A DNA stretch of 8,047 nucleotides from Litorivivens sp047622145 (GCA_047622145.1 JBLHMO010000137.1:1-8047), one strand, 5' to 3'. Positions 1 to 6,810 are shown, counted from the stretch's first letter. The notes: generated from the letters alone by a model not told the origin. Program-made: numbers and translations.

Positions 1-237
1 GCAACAGTAAACGCTGCTTTCACTGACATGCCCAAGCGCGTGAGTGGCATCGTGAGCAGCAGCTTTGGCGCCGACTTATCGATTTTTCCCGGCAATGCGG
101 ACTATATGCTGGTGCTAGATTTTGCGACCGAAGACGACTTCAAAAACTACGTGATACACCCCGCACATGCGGAGCTGATGGAATCAGTGACCGGCCCGCT
201 AATGGAATCTTGGTCAACCGCGCAAATAGCCATCTAA
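1..237 (+). CDS. Dabb (stress-responsive A/B barrel) domain protein, 5' partial
   Basis: The frame is open from base 1 and gives 78 residues to a TAA stop. The first ATG (base 28) lies inside the domain, so the true start is outside the window and roughly 20 N-terminal residues are missing if the protein has the usual size of about 100. The visible part has the Dabb pattern: a small-residue/FG/D stretch (SSSFGADLS), then ADYMLVLDF, an acidic DDFKNY turn and the HPAH motif near the C-terminus. Dabb proteins are small dimeric alpha/beta barrels; some are enzymes, but most bacterial members have no known reaction, so no substrate is assigned. The gene converges on the VOC gene, with 54 bases between the stops. 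Family call is fairly sure, function unknown. Confidence 0.8.
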   Translation, partial: ATVNAAFTDMPKRVSGIVSSSFGADLSIFPGNADYMLVLDFATEDDFKNYVIHPAHAELMESVTGPLMESWSTAQIAI

Positions 238-250
238 CCCCCCCAGTACC

Positions 251-272
251 TGGGCGATAAGACTATCGCCCA
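251..272. terminator. Hairpin between convergent genes
   Basis: A perfect 9-bp inverted repeat (TGGGCGATA / TATCGCCCA) with a 4-base loop lies in the short gap between the convergent Dabb and VOC genes. Position and stem strength suit a bidirectional terminator. Neither strand has a T-tract after the stem, so it is not a canonical intrinsic terminator. It may instead protect mRNA 3' ends. Confidence 0.45.
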
Positions 273-291
273 CCATCAAGCCAAACCAACG

Positions 292-699
292 CTATTGATT
301 CGGTGGCGTCTCAGCATGCTGCTCTACCAACTCGATTTTGTAGCCATCGGGATCGCAGATCATGGCCACCGTGACTGGCCAGGCTTCTAACCGCAACGGC
401 GCCATGAGTGATTCAGCGCCCGCGGCCAGACCGAGCGCGTAAAGTGCCTCACAATTATCCGTATTCACGTAGAACTTCCACAAGGCACTGCCGTGCTCGA
501 TAGGCCCGGGAGAGTCGTGATGACAGGCAATCTGCAAGCGGCTTCCACTCTCGCCCTCGAATACAATCTCGGTAAGATTCATACCGCCGGGTTGCTCAAT
601 GCGATGCGTAATCTTAAAGCCGAGCGTGCCTTCATAAAAGGCAATTGATCGATCGAGATCGCTGACATTAATACAAAACTGGCCGAAACTTACCGCCAT
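292..699 (-). CDS. VOC-superfamily protein (glyoxalase/bleomycin-resistance fold)
   Basis: The 135-residue protein has the two beta-alpha-beta-beta-beta modules of the vicinal oxygen chelate fold. Module one opens with INVSDLDRSIAFYEGTLGF (residues 10-28). Module two ends in DPDGYKIELVE (116-126), the same ending as glyoxalase I. Aligning by eye to E. coli GloA, the four metal positions read Gln7, Gln56, Lys75 and Glu123 instead of His, Glu, His, Glu. Gln is accepted at the first position in human glyoxalase I, but Gln56 and Lys75 make a normal Ni/Zn glyoxalase site doubtful. It is therefore called only as VOC. The ATG is preceded by AGAGGTGA at good spacing. It lies 163 bases downstream of the SDR gene and may have its own promoter. 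Substrate unknown. Confidence 0.88.
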   Translation of the reverse strand: MAVSFGQFCINVSDLDRSIAFYEGTLGFKITHRIEQPGGMNLTEIVFEGESGSRLQIACHHDSPGPIEHGSALWKFYVNTDNCEALYALGLAAGAESLMAPLRLEAWPVTVAMICDPDGYKIELVEQHAETPPNQ

Positions 700-721
700 A
701 AATCACCTCTCACTGAGAAAA

Positions 722-750
722 AGTATCGGCCTAGTTTGCAAGGCCATCAA
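722..750 (-). promoter_or_regulatory. Possible promoter of the VOC gene with a palindrome in its spacer
   Basis: On the minus strand TTGATG (745-750) and GATACT (722-727) are 17 bases apart, 4/6 matches each to the sigma70 boxes. The spacer and one flanking base hold an inverted repeat, GGCCT-N8-AGGCC (728-745), which could be an operator. Alternatively the same repeat followed by CTTTTTC could be a weak terminator after the SDR gene. Both readings are inference. Confidence 0.3.
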
Positions 751-862
751 GCAGCTCTGCCATTACACTTTGGTAAAGGCAGCATTCTTTACTGGAAGCG
801 ATTTGGGGAAAGCGTCCTCCCATTTTCAGGCTACGATTAGCAGGCGAGAAATTAGCAGGCCA

Positions 863-1711
863 CTACAATCCAACAAGCTCGCGACTGACAGTCCAGAGCT
901 TTTTGGCCGCGGCATCATCACGCGCCCACGGTTTTGCCTGACGCTGTTTACAGTTGTAGAAATACTGGCCACTGACATCCTTGATTTTATCCGAGGTCGC
1001 AAGATACACAGAAGTTTCGGCGCCTTTGGCAGGAGAGCGAAAGAAGGGGCCAACCAGTTTGGTGATGAATTTTCCCAGCAGTCCGTTCTGTGTACCCAAA
1101 CCGGTGCGAACAGCACCCGGATGCACGCAGTTTGCAGTTACCCCGCTGCCTTCTAGCTGCGCTGCTATTTCCTTCGTCCACAGTATATTCGCCAGCTTGG
1201 AGTGCCCATACACTTCGAAGGTTTTGTATTTACGGCGCTCGTAACTGATATCGCCGAAATGAATTTCTTTGCAGAACTCGTGAGCATTGGAGGCCACGCT
1301 AACGATTCGAGCTGGAGCACTGGCTACAATTCTTTCACGCAGTAATTCAGTCAGCAGAAAATAGGCGAGATGGTTTACCGCGAAAGTTTCTTCAATGCCA
1401 TCAACTGTCATATTGCGGCGCATATTAACCACGCCGGCATTATTAATCAGTAGCTGCAGCGGCTTGCCGGTATCGAGAAATTCTTTGGCGACCCGACGTA
1501 TATCCGCCTGCGCGCCAAGATCGCCCACCAGTAGATGAAGATTTTTATTGCCGGTTTTCTGCTTAATGTCCGCCAACACTGCATCGCCCTTGGCCTTATT
1601 GCGACACACCATATACAGCTCGGCGCCGGTTTGGGCAATTGCCTCAGCAGTGGCTGTGCCAACACCACTGGTAACACCGGTGACCAATGCCACTTTGCCT
1701 GTCATATGCAT
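863..1711 (-). CDS. Short-chain dehydrogenase/reductase, retinol-dehydrogenase-like
   Basis: A classical SDR of 282 residues with an N-terminal Rossmann fold. Visible motifs are TGVTSGVG (11-18) for the dinucleotide, an Arg at 37 (CRN) that suggests NADP preference, NNAG (90-93), VNH with Asn113, catalytic Ser141, Tyr168 and Lys172 (YGHSK), and HPGAVRTGL after strand 6. The pattern VNHLAYFLLT together with VHPGAVRT is that of the RDH11-14/WWOX-like branch. Bacterial members act on unknown alcohols or ketones, so no substrate is given. Two ATGs lie two codons apart; the first is chosen because GAGGT sits 6 bases upstream of it. It is 47 bases downstream of the thioesterase gene and probably shares its transcript, which hints at lipid or aldehyde metabolism but does not prove it. 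Confidence 0.92.
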   Translation of the reverse strand: MHMTGKVALVTGVTSGVGTATAEAIAQTGAELYMVCRNKAKGDAVLADIKQKTGNKNLHLLVGDLGAQADIRRVAKEFLDTGKPLQLLINNAGVVNMRRNMTVDGIEETFAVNHLAYFLLTELLRERIVASAPARIVSVASNAHEFCKEIHFGDISYERRKYKTFEVYGHSKLANILWTKEIAAQLEGSGVTANCVHPGAVRTGLGTQNGLLGKFITKLVGPFFRSPAKGAETSVYLATSDKIKDVSGQYFYNCKQRQAKPWARDDAAAKKLWTVSRELVGL

Positions 1712-1758
1712 GCTTTTACCTCGTTATTGTATTTATGTCGCTTGCGCTGCGATCGGGC

Positions 1759-2154
1759 TCAATCGCCGTTATCTGGTACTGCGCGCGTGCGACCATTGGT
1801 ATCAATGGCGACAAAGACAAATTCGCCTTCGGTAACTTTTACCGGATTTCGGTGCGGATCTATCCACACTTCCACACTGATACGAATTGAGCTGCGCCCC
1901 ACTTCTTCAATGGTGGTGTAACAACTTACGACCGAACCCACCTTAACCGGCGTCAGAAATGCCATGCCGGTAACGGCCACCGTGGCCGTGCGCCCCTCTG
2001 CACGGCGCGAGGCCGTTATGTAGCCCGCCAGATCCATTTGCGACATAAGCCAGCCGCCAAAAATATCGCCATTGGGGTTGGTATCACCCGGCATGGCCAG
2101 CGTCTGTAAAGCCAGATCACCTCTGGGGGTGGGGGTATCGTCTATTTCACGCAT
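1759..2154 (-). CDS. yciA: YciA-type acyl-CoA thioesterase
   Basis: A single hotdog-fold acyl-CoA thioesterase, hydrolysing acyl-CoA to free acid and CoA in the cytoplasm. From the chosen start it has 131 residues, the size of E. coli YciA. It matches that protein closely through RGDLALQTLAMPGDTNPNGD (11-30) and IFGGWLMSQMD (31-41), which holds the likely catalytic Asp41, and again at GMAFLTPVKVG and EVWID. The frame is open upstream to an ATG at 2217, giving 21 extra residues. I reject that start because AAGGA lies 8 bases before the ATG at 2154, the family begins here, and a likely promoter falls inside the extension. It is the first gene of a probable unit with the SDR. YciA enzymes prefer a broad range of acyl-CoAs; the specificity here cannot be read. 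Confidence 0.93.
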   Translation of the reverse strand: MREIDDTPTPRGDLALQTLAMPGDTNPNGDIFGGWLMSQMDLAGYITASRRAEGRTATVAVTGMAFLTPVKVGSVVSCYTTIEEVGRSSIRISVEVWIDPHRNPVKVTEGEFVFVAIDTNGRTRAVPDNGD

Positions 2155-2162
2155 TGCGGTGA

Positions 2163-2167
2163 TCCTT
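2163..2167 (-). promoter_or_regulatory. Ribosome binding site that fixes the thioesterase start
   Basis: AAGGA on the minus strand, 8 bases before the ATG at 2154. It supports the short 131-residue form over the 152-residue one. Confidence 0.7.
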
Positions 2168-2204
2168 AAATGGTCTAAAAAACCTTGAAAAGAGCTGACT
2201 CCCA

Positions 2205-2233
2205 ACGGTAAGTGCATCGCACGGCGCTGTCAA
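2205..2233 (-). promoter_or_regulatory. Sigma70-like promoter of the thioesterase-SDR unit
   Basis: On the minus strand a perfect TTGACA (2228-2233) is followed after 17 bases by TACCGT (2205-2210), which keeps the three most conserved -10 positions. Transcription would start near 2198, about 44 bases before the ATG. It lies 26 bases after the dctM stop codon. Confidence 0.6.
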
Positions 2234-2258
2234 TCGAGGTTTGCGCACAGCACTTATG

Positions 2259-3635
2259 CTAGCGAATACTTCGTATCCACTGCGGCAAGGCCGTTACCAG
2301 ATCCGGCCATAGGGCCAGAGCAATCAGCAACAACAATTGCAGTACGATAAAAGGCATAACACCACGATAGATGTCACTCGTGCGCACCGAGTCCGGTGCC
2401 ACACCCCGCAGGTAAAACAGCGCAAAACCAAAAGGGGGCGTCAAGAAGGAGGTTTGCAAGTTAACGGCAATCATAATACCCAGCCAAATGGGGTCTACAC
2501 CCATGGCCAGCAGTATCGGGCCCACAATCGGCACCACCACAAAGGTGATTTCGATAAAGTCGAGAATAAAGCCGAGCAGAAAAATGGCTACCATGACCAC
2601 GAGTACGGCCATACCGACGCCGCCGCCCATGCGGTCGAATAGCGACTGAATCAAATCGTCACCGCCGTATCCACGAAACACCAGGGAAAATACGGCCGCA
2701 CCAATGAGTATCATAAAGACCATGCTGGTGACTTCCAGCGTGGACTCACCCACTTCACGCAGGCGCCTTAAACTGAGCTGTCCTTTTGCCTTGGCTAAAA
2801 GTGCGGCCCCCAGCGCACCAACGGCCGCGGCCTCGGTCGGTGTTGCGGCGCCGATCAGAATGGAGCCAAGTACGGTGACCATCAGCACCACCGGTGGCAT
2901 TAAGCTCTTGAACAGGGTTGCGAGCGCAACCTCACTGGTATCGGCCAAGGGTGGCACACTGTCCGGCCGGCGCCAGGCAAGCACCACGGTGTAAATCAAA
3001 TACATGCCAACCAGCATGACACCCGGCACCAGCGCCCCCATAAACAGATCGCCAACCGATACCGTTTCCGGGTTTTGGATGTTCATCTCCAACTGCGCCT
3101 GCTGATATGCGGTAGACAGAGTGTCACCCAGCAAAACCAAGGCGATGGAGGGCGGGATTATCTGCCCCAGGGTACCGGTGGCACAGATTGTGCCCGTTGC
3201 GACTGCGGGGCTGTAGCCGTGCCGCAACATAGTCGGCAGCGACAGCAAGCCCATCGTGACCACGGTTGCGCCGACGATGCCGGTGCTGGCCGCCAGCATT
3301 GCACCCACCAAAATCACTGAAACACCCAAGCCGCCGGGCAATCGCCCGAACAGCTTTGACATGGTATCCAACAGCTCTTCAGCAATCCGGCTGCGCTCCA
3401 GCAGGACCCCCATCAACACAAATAGCGGTACCGCCATCAAGGTAACGTTGTTTATGGTGCCGAATAGCCGTGACGGTAGCGCCGAGAGATAGCTGGGGTC
3501 GAACCAACCAGCAATAATACCGACGCCGGCAAACAGCATTGCCGTACCCGCCAGACTGAAAGCGACCGGATAGCCCAGCACCAGCACCAAACAAACAGCG
3601 GCAAACATCAACAGTGGCATCCATTCCACCATCAC
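2259..3635 (-). CDS. dctM: TRAP transporter large permease (DctM family)
   Basis: This is the inner-membrane ion-coupled translocation subunit of a tripartite ATP-independent periplasmic transporter. Its 458 residues are strongly hydrophobic, with a dozen or so membrane segments. Family motifs include GTLGQIIPPSIALVLLGD (154-171), GAATPTEAAAVG (262-273), the acidic DFIE (359-362) and FLTPPFGFALFYL (397-409). It is longer than the roughly 430-residue DctM of dicarboxylate systems. With its partner it looks like the branch annotated as mannitol/chloroaromatic-type (FcbT3-like), whose true substrates, often organic acids, vary. The start is either GTG at 3635 (a 4-base GTGA overlap with dctQ) or the next codon, ATG at 3632; GAGG upstream suits both. 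The overlap implies translational coupling. No substrate-binding subunit is adjacent. Confidence 0.95.
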   Translation of the reverse strand: MMVEWMPLLMFAAVCLVLVLGYPVAFSLAGTAMLFAGVGIIAGWFDPSYLSALPSRLFGTINNVTLMAVPLFVLMGVLLERSRIAEELLDTMSKLFGRLPGGLGVSVILVGAMLAASTGIVGATVVTMGLLSLPTMLRHGYSPAVATGTICATGTLGQIIPPSIALVLLGDTLSTAYQQAQLEMNIQNPETVSVGDLFMGALVPGVMLVGMYLIYTVVLAWRRPDSVPPLADTSEVALATLFKSLMPPVVLMVTVLGSILIGAATPTEAAAVGALGAALLAKAKGQLSLRRLREVGESTLEVTSMVFMILIGAAVFSLVFRGYGGDDLIQSLFDRMGGGVGMAVLVVMVAIFLLGFILDFIEITFVVVPIVGPILLAMGVDPIWLGIMIAVNLQTSFLTPPFGFALFYLRGVAPDSVRTSDIYRGVMPFIVLQLLLLIALALWPDLVTALPQWIRSIR

Positions 3636-4156
3636 CTTGCGCCCTCGCCATCTGCCTCAGTAAGCAGCGCGATACTGCGCAACAACTCCGCCAAACCCTG
3701 AGCGAATAGGTTAACAGCCATTAGCGGGATAAGCGTTTTCAGCAGAAAAACAGCAGGGATTCCGCCCGGTTCGCCGGAGGACTCCTTGATAGCCCAGGCG
3801 TGCCCGACAAACTCCCAACTAATCAGCAGCACGTAGCCACACAGCGGAAACAGAAATACCAAGGTGCCGAGCGCGTTGACCCAAGCCTTCGCTCGCGTTG
3901 AAAACTGGCGATAAAAGATATCGACTCGGACATGGCCATCACGCCGGAGGGTGTAGCCGGCGCCCAGCATAAAAATGCTCGCATGCAAGTAGATCGACAA
4001 CTCCTGCATAAAGGTAGAGCCCTGCTCAAGCCCATAGCGCAGAAACACCACCGCACAGGTGTTAATCATCAACAGGGGGAGCAACCAGGCCAGAACTCGA
4101 CCCGTTGTTTCGCTATAGCCGTCGAGTCTCGCCGACAGGGCTGTTATTATTCGCAT
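3632..4156 (-). CDS. dctQ: TRAP transporter small permease (DctQ family)
   Basis: The small integral membrane subunit that pairs with DctM. From the ATG at 4156 it has 174 residues with four membrane helices at about 22-41, 54-72, 92-114 and 133-158. The conserved loop after helix two reads RRDGHVRVDIFY (71-82), and SSGEPGGIP (126-134) precedes helix four, as in the FcbT2-like small subunits. The frame stays open to a GTG at 4204 with 16 extra residues. I prefer the internal ATG because a TATAAT box lies inside that extension and the added residues are not hydrophobic or family-like. The ribosome site before this ATG is weak. It is the first gene of the dctQM unit and overlaps dctM by 4 bases (or 1 if dctM starts at its ATG). 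Confidence 0.9.
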   Translation of the reverse strand: MRIITALSARLDGYSETTGRVLAWLLPLLMINTCAVVFLRYGLEQGSTFMQELSIYLHASIFMLGAGYTLRRDGHVRVDIFYRQFSTRAKAWVNALGTLVFLFPLCGYVLLISWEFVGHAWAIKESSGEPGGIPAVFLLKTLIPLMAVNLFAQGLAELLRSIALLTEADGEGAR

Positions 4157-4186
4157 TAGCGGTCTCGGCTTACATCCACATCTAAG

Positions 4187-4214
4187 TTGAGCATTATAGC
4201 GCACCCTCTACAAT
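4187..4214 (+). promoter_or_regulatory. Candidate yaaA promoter
   Basis: TTGAGC (4187-4192) and TACAAT (4209-4214) are separated by 16 bases, 4/6 and 5/6 matches to sigma70 boxes. Transcription would start near 4221, about 17 bases before the yaaA ATG. It interleaves with the opposing dctQ promoter. I do not see an OxyR site that I could defend. Confidence 0.5.
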
Positions 4215-4221
4215 CCACACA
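4193..4221 (-). promoter_or_regulatory. Candidate dctQM promoter
   Basis: On the minus strand a perfect TATAAT (4193-4198) lies 17 bases from a poor -35 (TGTGTG, 4216-4221). The predicted start is near 4186, about 30 bases before the dctQ ATG. The weak -35 suggests dependence on an activator, which is inference. Confidence 0.45.
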
Positions 4222-4225
4222 GGTC

Positions 4226-4231
4226 AAAGGA
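4226..4231 (+). promoter_or_regulatory. Ribosome binding site that fixes the yaaA start
   Basis: AAAGGA, 6 bases before the ATG at 4238. It decides for this start over an upstream in-frame ATG at 4187, which would lie at the predicted -35 box. Confidence 0.75.
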
Positions 4232-4237
4232 ATTCGC

Positions 4238-5014
4238 ATGCTGACGGTAATTTCGCCCGCCAAAACACTCGACTTTGAATCACCACTAGCAACCGGTGAG
4301 TATAGCCAGCCGCAATTTCTAACTGAATCTAGCCAACTGATCAACGAATTGCGGGCGCTGAACCCAGACGACATATCCGCATTGATGAAAATCAGTCCAG
4401 CGCTCGGCGAACTCAACCACCAACGCTTTATGAACTGGACGACCCCCTTTACACCCGACAACGCGCGGGCCGCCGCACTGGCGTTTAAGGGTGATGTGTA
4501 TATGGGCATGCAGGCACAGGAGTTCGCGAAGCGCGATTTTCAGTTTGCTCAGAAGCATCTTCGAATTTTATCTGGCCTGTATGGCCTACTGAAACCACTA
4601 GACTTGATTCAGCCCTACCGTCTTGAGATGGGTACGCGCTTTGAAAACAGCCAGGGCAAAGATTTATACAGCTTTTGGGATCACAAGATCACCGAAGCAC
4701 TGAACGCTGACATGAAAACCATCAAGTCGAAGGTGCTAGTGAATCTCGCCTCCAACGAGTACTTCAAATCGGTCAAGAAGAAAGCCCTTGATGCCGACAT
4801 TGTGACCCCCGTATTTAAGGATATGAAAAACGGCCACTATAAAATTGTCAGCTTCTACGCCAAAAAAGCACGCGGCCTGATGAGCGCCTATATCGTCAAA
4901 AACCGAAGCAAAACGGTTGAAGACTTGAAAGATTTCGACAGTGTGGGTTACCGCTACCAAGCCTCCCTCTCGTCGGGGACTGAGCTGGTTTACACGCGCG
5001 ACAGCGCTGCTTAG
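4238..5014 (+). CDS. yaaA: Peroxide stress protein YaaA (UPF0246/DUF328)
   Basis: YaaA lowers free intracellular iron and so limits Fenton damage during peroxide stress in E. coli, where OxyR induces it; the protein also binds DNA. From the ATG at 4238 the product has 258 residues, exactly the E. coli length. It matches that protein over its whole span: ISPAKTLD at the N-terminus (5-12), AFKGDVYMGMQA (82-93), LRILSGLYGLLKPLDL (108-123), QPYRLEMGTR (125-134), LASNEYFKSVK (170-180) and SFYAKKARGLMS (205-216). The frame is open 17 codons further upstream, but the ribosome site and family N-terminus place the start here. It is divergent from dctQM and converges on the EVE gene, with a 38-base gap that shows no convincing terminator. 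Identification is very secure; its regulation in this organism is not known. Confidence 0.96.
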   Translation: MLTVISPAKTLDFESPLATGEYSQPQFLTESSQLINELRALNPDDISALMKISPALGELNHQRFMNWTTPFTPDNARAAALAFKGDVYMGMQAQEFAKRDFQFAQKHLRILSGLYGLLKPLDLIQPYRLEMGTRFENSQGKDLYSFWDHKITEALNADMKTIKSKVLVNLASNEYFKSVKKKALDADIVTPVFKDMKNGHYKIVSFYAKKARGLMSAYIVKNRSKTVEDLKDFDSVGYRYQASLSSGTELVYTRDSAA

Positions 5015-5052
5015 TCGTCCTAGAGGGGAGTAATGCCGGAGCGTAGCGCCAG

Positions 5053-5511
5053 CTAAACCATCACCAGCACGACGTCAAAGTGATCTTTCTCGACCGGCAT
5101 AACCGACAAGCGGTTCCCGCGGGCGAGCAAGCGCATGCCCTCAAGCTGCGGATGCTGTCTCAGCTCGGCAAGACTGACCACCCGCTTGAATTTTCGCACC
5201 ACCTGAATATCCACCATAAACCAGCGGGGCTGATCAGGGTCAGACTTGGGGTCAAAGTATTTTGATTCCGGATCGAAGGCTGTTGAATCCGGATAGGCCT
5301 CTTTTACCACTTTGGCTAGACCAACAACGCCCGGCTCAGGGCAACTGGAATGATAGAACAAAACCTGATCGCCCTTTTTCATATCATCACGCATAAAATT
5401 GCGTGCTTGATAATTACGTACGCCATCCCAGTGTTCACGCCTGCCTTTGCGCGCCGCTAGATCGTCAATGCCGAAAGCGTCAGGCTCCGACTTCACTAAC
5501 CAGTAGTTCAC
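5053..5511 (-). CDS. EVE domain protein (THYN1-like)
   Basis: A 152-residue single-domain EVE protein, a PUA-like fold related to YTH. EVE proteins bind modified bases in nucleic acid, and in eukaryotes THYN1 is the homologue; the bacterial role is unresolved. Visible motifs are WLVKSEP (4-10), WDGVRNYQARN (28-38), FYHS (52-55), a VVGLAKV strand (62-68), PRWFMVD (95-101) and RLSVMPV (134-140). The protein is full length. The start is GTG, because the conserved N-terminus begins there and the next Met is at 40. GGAGGAGG lies 7 bases upstream and the start codon overlaps the M48 stop by four bases (GTGA). It is the last gene of the ybjQ operon. Such genes often sit beside unrelated housekeeping genes, so the link to the peptidase may be only positional. 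Confidence 0.94.
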   Translation of the reverse strand: MNYWLVKSEPDAFGIDDLAARKGRREHWDGVRNYQARNFMRDDMKKGDQVLFYHSSCPEPGVVGLAKVVKEAYPDSTAFDPESKYFDPKSDPDQPRWFMVDIQVVRKFKRVVSLAELRQHPQLEGMRLLARGNRLSVMPVEKDHFDVVLVMV

Positions 5512-6362
5512 GGCGCGTCCTCCTCCGGCTCTTTGGTAAATTCAGGCAGCTGTATTGGTTCGCCGCGCTGGGGCTGACTGTCGGCAAAAACCTCAATTCG
5601 CGCTATTCGCTCGACACTCAGAGGGTGGGTGCTGAGAAAAGCAGGGGCTTCGCCATCGCGTCCTTCGCCTACGAAGACCGCAAAAATGCTCTCGGCGCCG
5701 CTGACATTACCGAAATGTGCTTGCAGCATGTCCAGTGCCCGGCCGTCGGCCTCGCGTTCTTGCTCACGCGTAAAACTCATCACGGTTACCAGACCCATTT
5801 TTTGAAACAGCCAGTCCATGCCTGAACTGTTCGCCACGCCCGCAATACTTGCCAAGGCAAGCGACACGGTAAGCCCCCGGCCCATCGCAATAATCGGGTC
5901 GCGATGCAAGATATGGGCAACTTCGTGGGCAACTACCATCGCCAACGCGTTTTCGCTTGGCATTTTTCGCAGTAAACCATCAAACACATAAATGTTACCA
6001 CCTAGGGTGGCGAAAGCATTCACGGTGTCTCCAGGCACGTAGTGCACAGTGACATTCAAGCCATCTGGCAATTCAACATCTTGCAGCAATGACGTGCTGA
6101 GCTTGCGCAAATAGTCTTGCTTCTCGGCTTGCGATTGAGTCAGCGCAACATCTGGAAATTGCGACGCCATCCGCTGGGCGAGTCTCTGCTCCACACTGAA
6201 AGGAATCAGCGGTGCCATGTAGTTTGCCAGCGCAGCCAGCAACAACAACAGAGCCGCTAAACCGCCTAGTGCCACCAGCATAAGCAGGGAAAAATCTTTT
6301 AATGGGTTGTCCAGACTGTAATTAATACCCTCTGGAACGGGGCGATTTTCGTAGTCGGTCAC
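5508..6362 (-). CDS. M48-family zinc metallopeptidase, membrane anchored
   Basis: The 284-residue protein has one clear N-terminal membrane helix (about 25-48) followed by an M48 peptidase domain. The zinc site is HEVAH (146-150), with the third ligand probably Glu202 in REQEREAD (199-206), and STHPLSVERI (244-253) follows as is usual in the family. A second, milder hydrophobic stretch at 163-177 may pack on the membrane. There is no cleavable signal peptide, and I cannot decide which side of the membrane the domain faces. M48 members such as HtpX, LoiP and BepA act in membrane or envelope quality control; this is not HtpX (only one strong helix before the active site). The start is GTG overlapping the upstream stop (GTGA), with a poor ribosome site, so translation probably depends on coupling. 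The next Met, at 28, lies inside the helix. Confidence 0.93.
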   Translation of the reverse strand: MTDYENRPVPEGINYSLDNPLKDFSLLMLVALGGLAALLLLLAALANYMAPLIPFSVEQRLAQRMASQFPDVALTQSQAEKQDYLRKLSTSLLQDVELPDGLNVTVHYVPGDTVNAFATLGGNIYVFDGLLRKMPSENALAMVVAHEVAHILHRDPIIAMGRGLTVSLALASIAGVANSSGMDWLFQKMGLVTVMSFTREQEREADGRALDMLQAHFGNVSGAESIFAVFVGEGRDGEAPAFLSTHPLSVERIARIEVFADSQPQRGEPIQLPEFTKEPEEDAP

Positions 6363-6808
6363 GCCTGATCTATCAGTGCGGTGCCATAAGCATAGACTTC
6401 AACAGCACCTACCTGCCCTTTTTTGCCTTTGGATATGGAGGATGTTTCCAGCTTCACGTTAACAACCATCGCGGCGCCAAGATCGGCAGCTTCCTGCTTC
6501 ATACGCAAAATAGCTTCACGCCGCGCGCGCTCTAAAAGCGTTTCCAACGCCATGACGCGGCCACCAAAGATATTGCGCAAGCTGGCAGCAACCCGCTTAA
6601 AGTAATCTACCGACACCACAACACTGCCGCCAACGAGCGCCACCTTGCGCGGTGTATTACTGACTGGCGGCAAACGCTCACTAAAGGCTAATATCGAGAC
6701 GAGTTGTTGCTCGCGCTCACGAATGGATTTGAAATGCCGTGACTCGGCCACGCGACCAAATCCATAGCCTAGCGTAAGCAGGACCAAAAAAATAATCAGA
6801 TCGTACAC
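6359..6808 (-). CDS. YbjQ-domain protein with an N-terminal membrane anchor
   Basis: A 149-residue protein. Residues 2-20 form a hydrophobic helix (DLIIFLVLLTLGYGFG), then a charged segment (22-36, ESRHFKSIREREQQL) that may be a short coiled coil, then a YbjQ/DUF74 domain from about 54 to 147 with the family signatures LRNIFGGR (77-84), an Arg/Glu-rich helix (93-106), GAAMVVNVKLETSS (111-124) and VYAYGTAL (138-145). YbjQ domains are called putative heavy-metal-binding and form pentameric rings, but no metal role is established and no Cys is present here. It starts with GTG, 2 bases after the preceding ybjQ stop, with GGAG 5 bases upstream. It is a paralogue of that neighbour. Family is sure, function unknown. 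Confidence 0.88.
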   Translation of the reverse strand: MYDLIIFLVLLTLGYGFGRVAESRHFKSIREREQQLVSILAFSERLPPVSNTPRKVALVGGSVVVSVDYFKRVAASLRNIFGGRVMALETLLERARREAILRMKQEAADLGAAMVVNVKLETSSISKGKKGQVGAVEVYAYGTALIDQA

Positions 6809-6810
6809 GC

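Noticed and set aside
836..860. Direct repeat ATTAGCAGGC twice with a 15-base period at the end of the SDR gene.
   Set aside because: Only two copies, one mostly intergenic and one ending in the spacer before the stop; too short to argue for an element or binding site.
770..1156. A 128-codon plus-strand frame over the 3' half of the SDR gene.
   Set aside because: It lies opposite a clear SDR with intact motifs, resembles no family I know, and is a frame shadow.
1535..1921. A plus-strand frame spanning the SDR/thioesterase junction.
   Set aside because: Antisense to two well-supported genes and low-complexity in composition; no ribosome site or family signature.
2337..2642. A plus-strand frame inside dctM encoding a His/Gln-rich protein.
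   Set aside because: The composition is what the reverse complement of a hydrophobic membrane protein gives; dctM is intact in the other strand.
5015..5052. GCGTAGCGC-like near-palindrome in the gap between yaaA and the EVE gene, considered as a terminator.
   Set aside because: The stem is too short and no T-tract follows on either strand.
5403..5825. A 140-codon plus-strand frame across the EVE/M48 overlap.
   Set aside because: Both minus-strand genes carry all their catalytic or binding motifs here, so this is a shadow.
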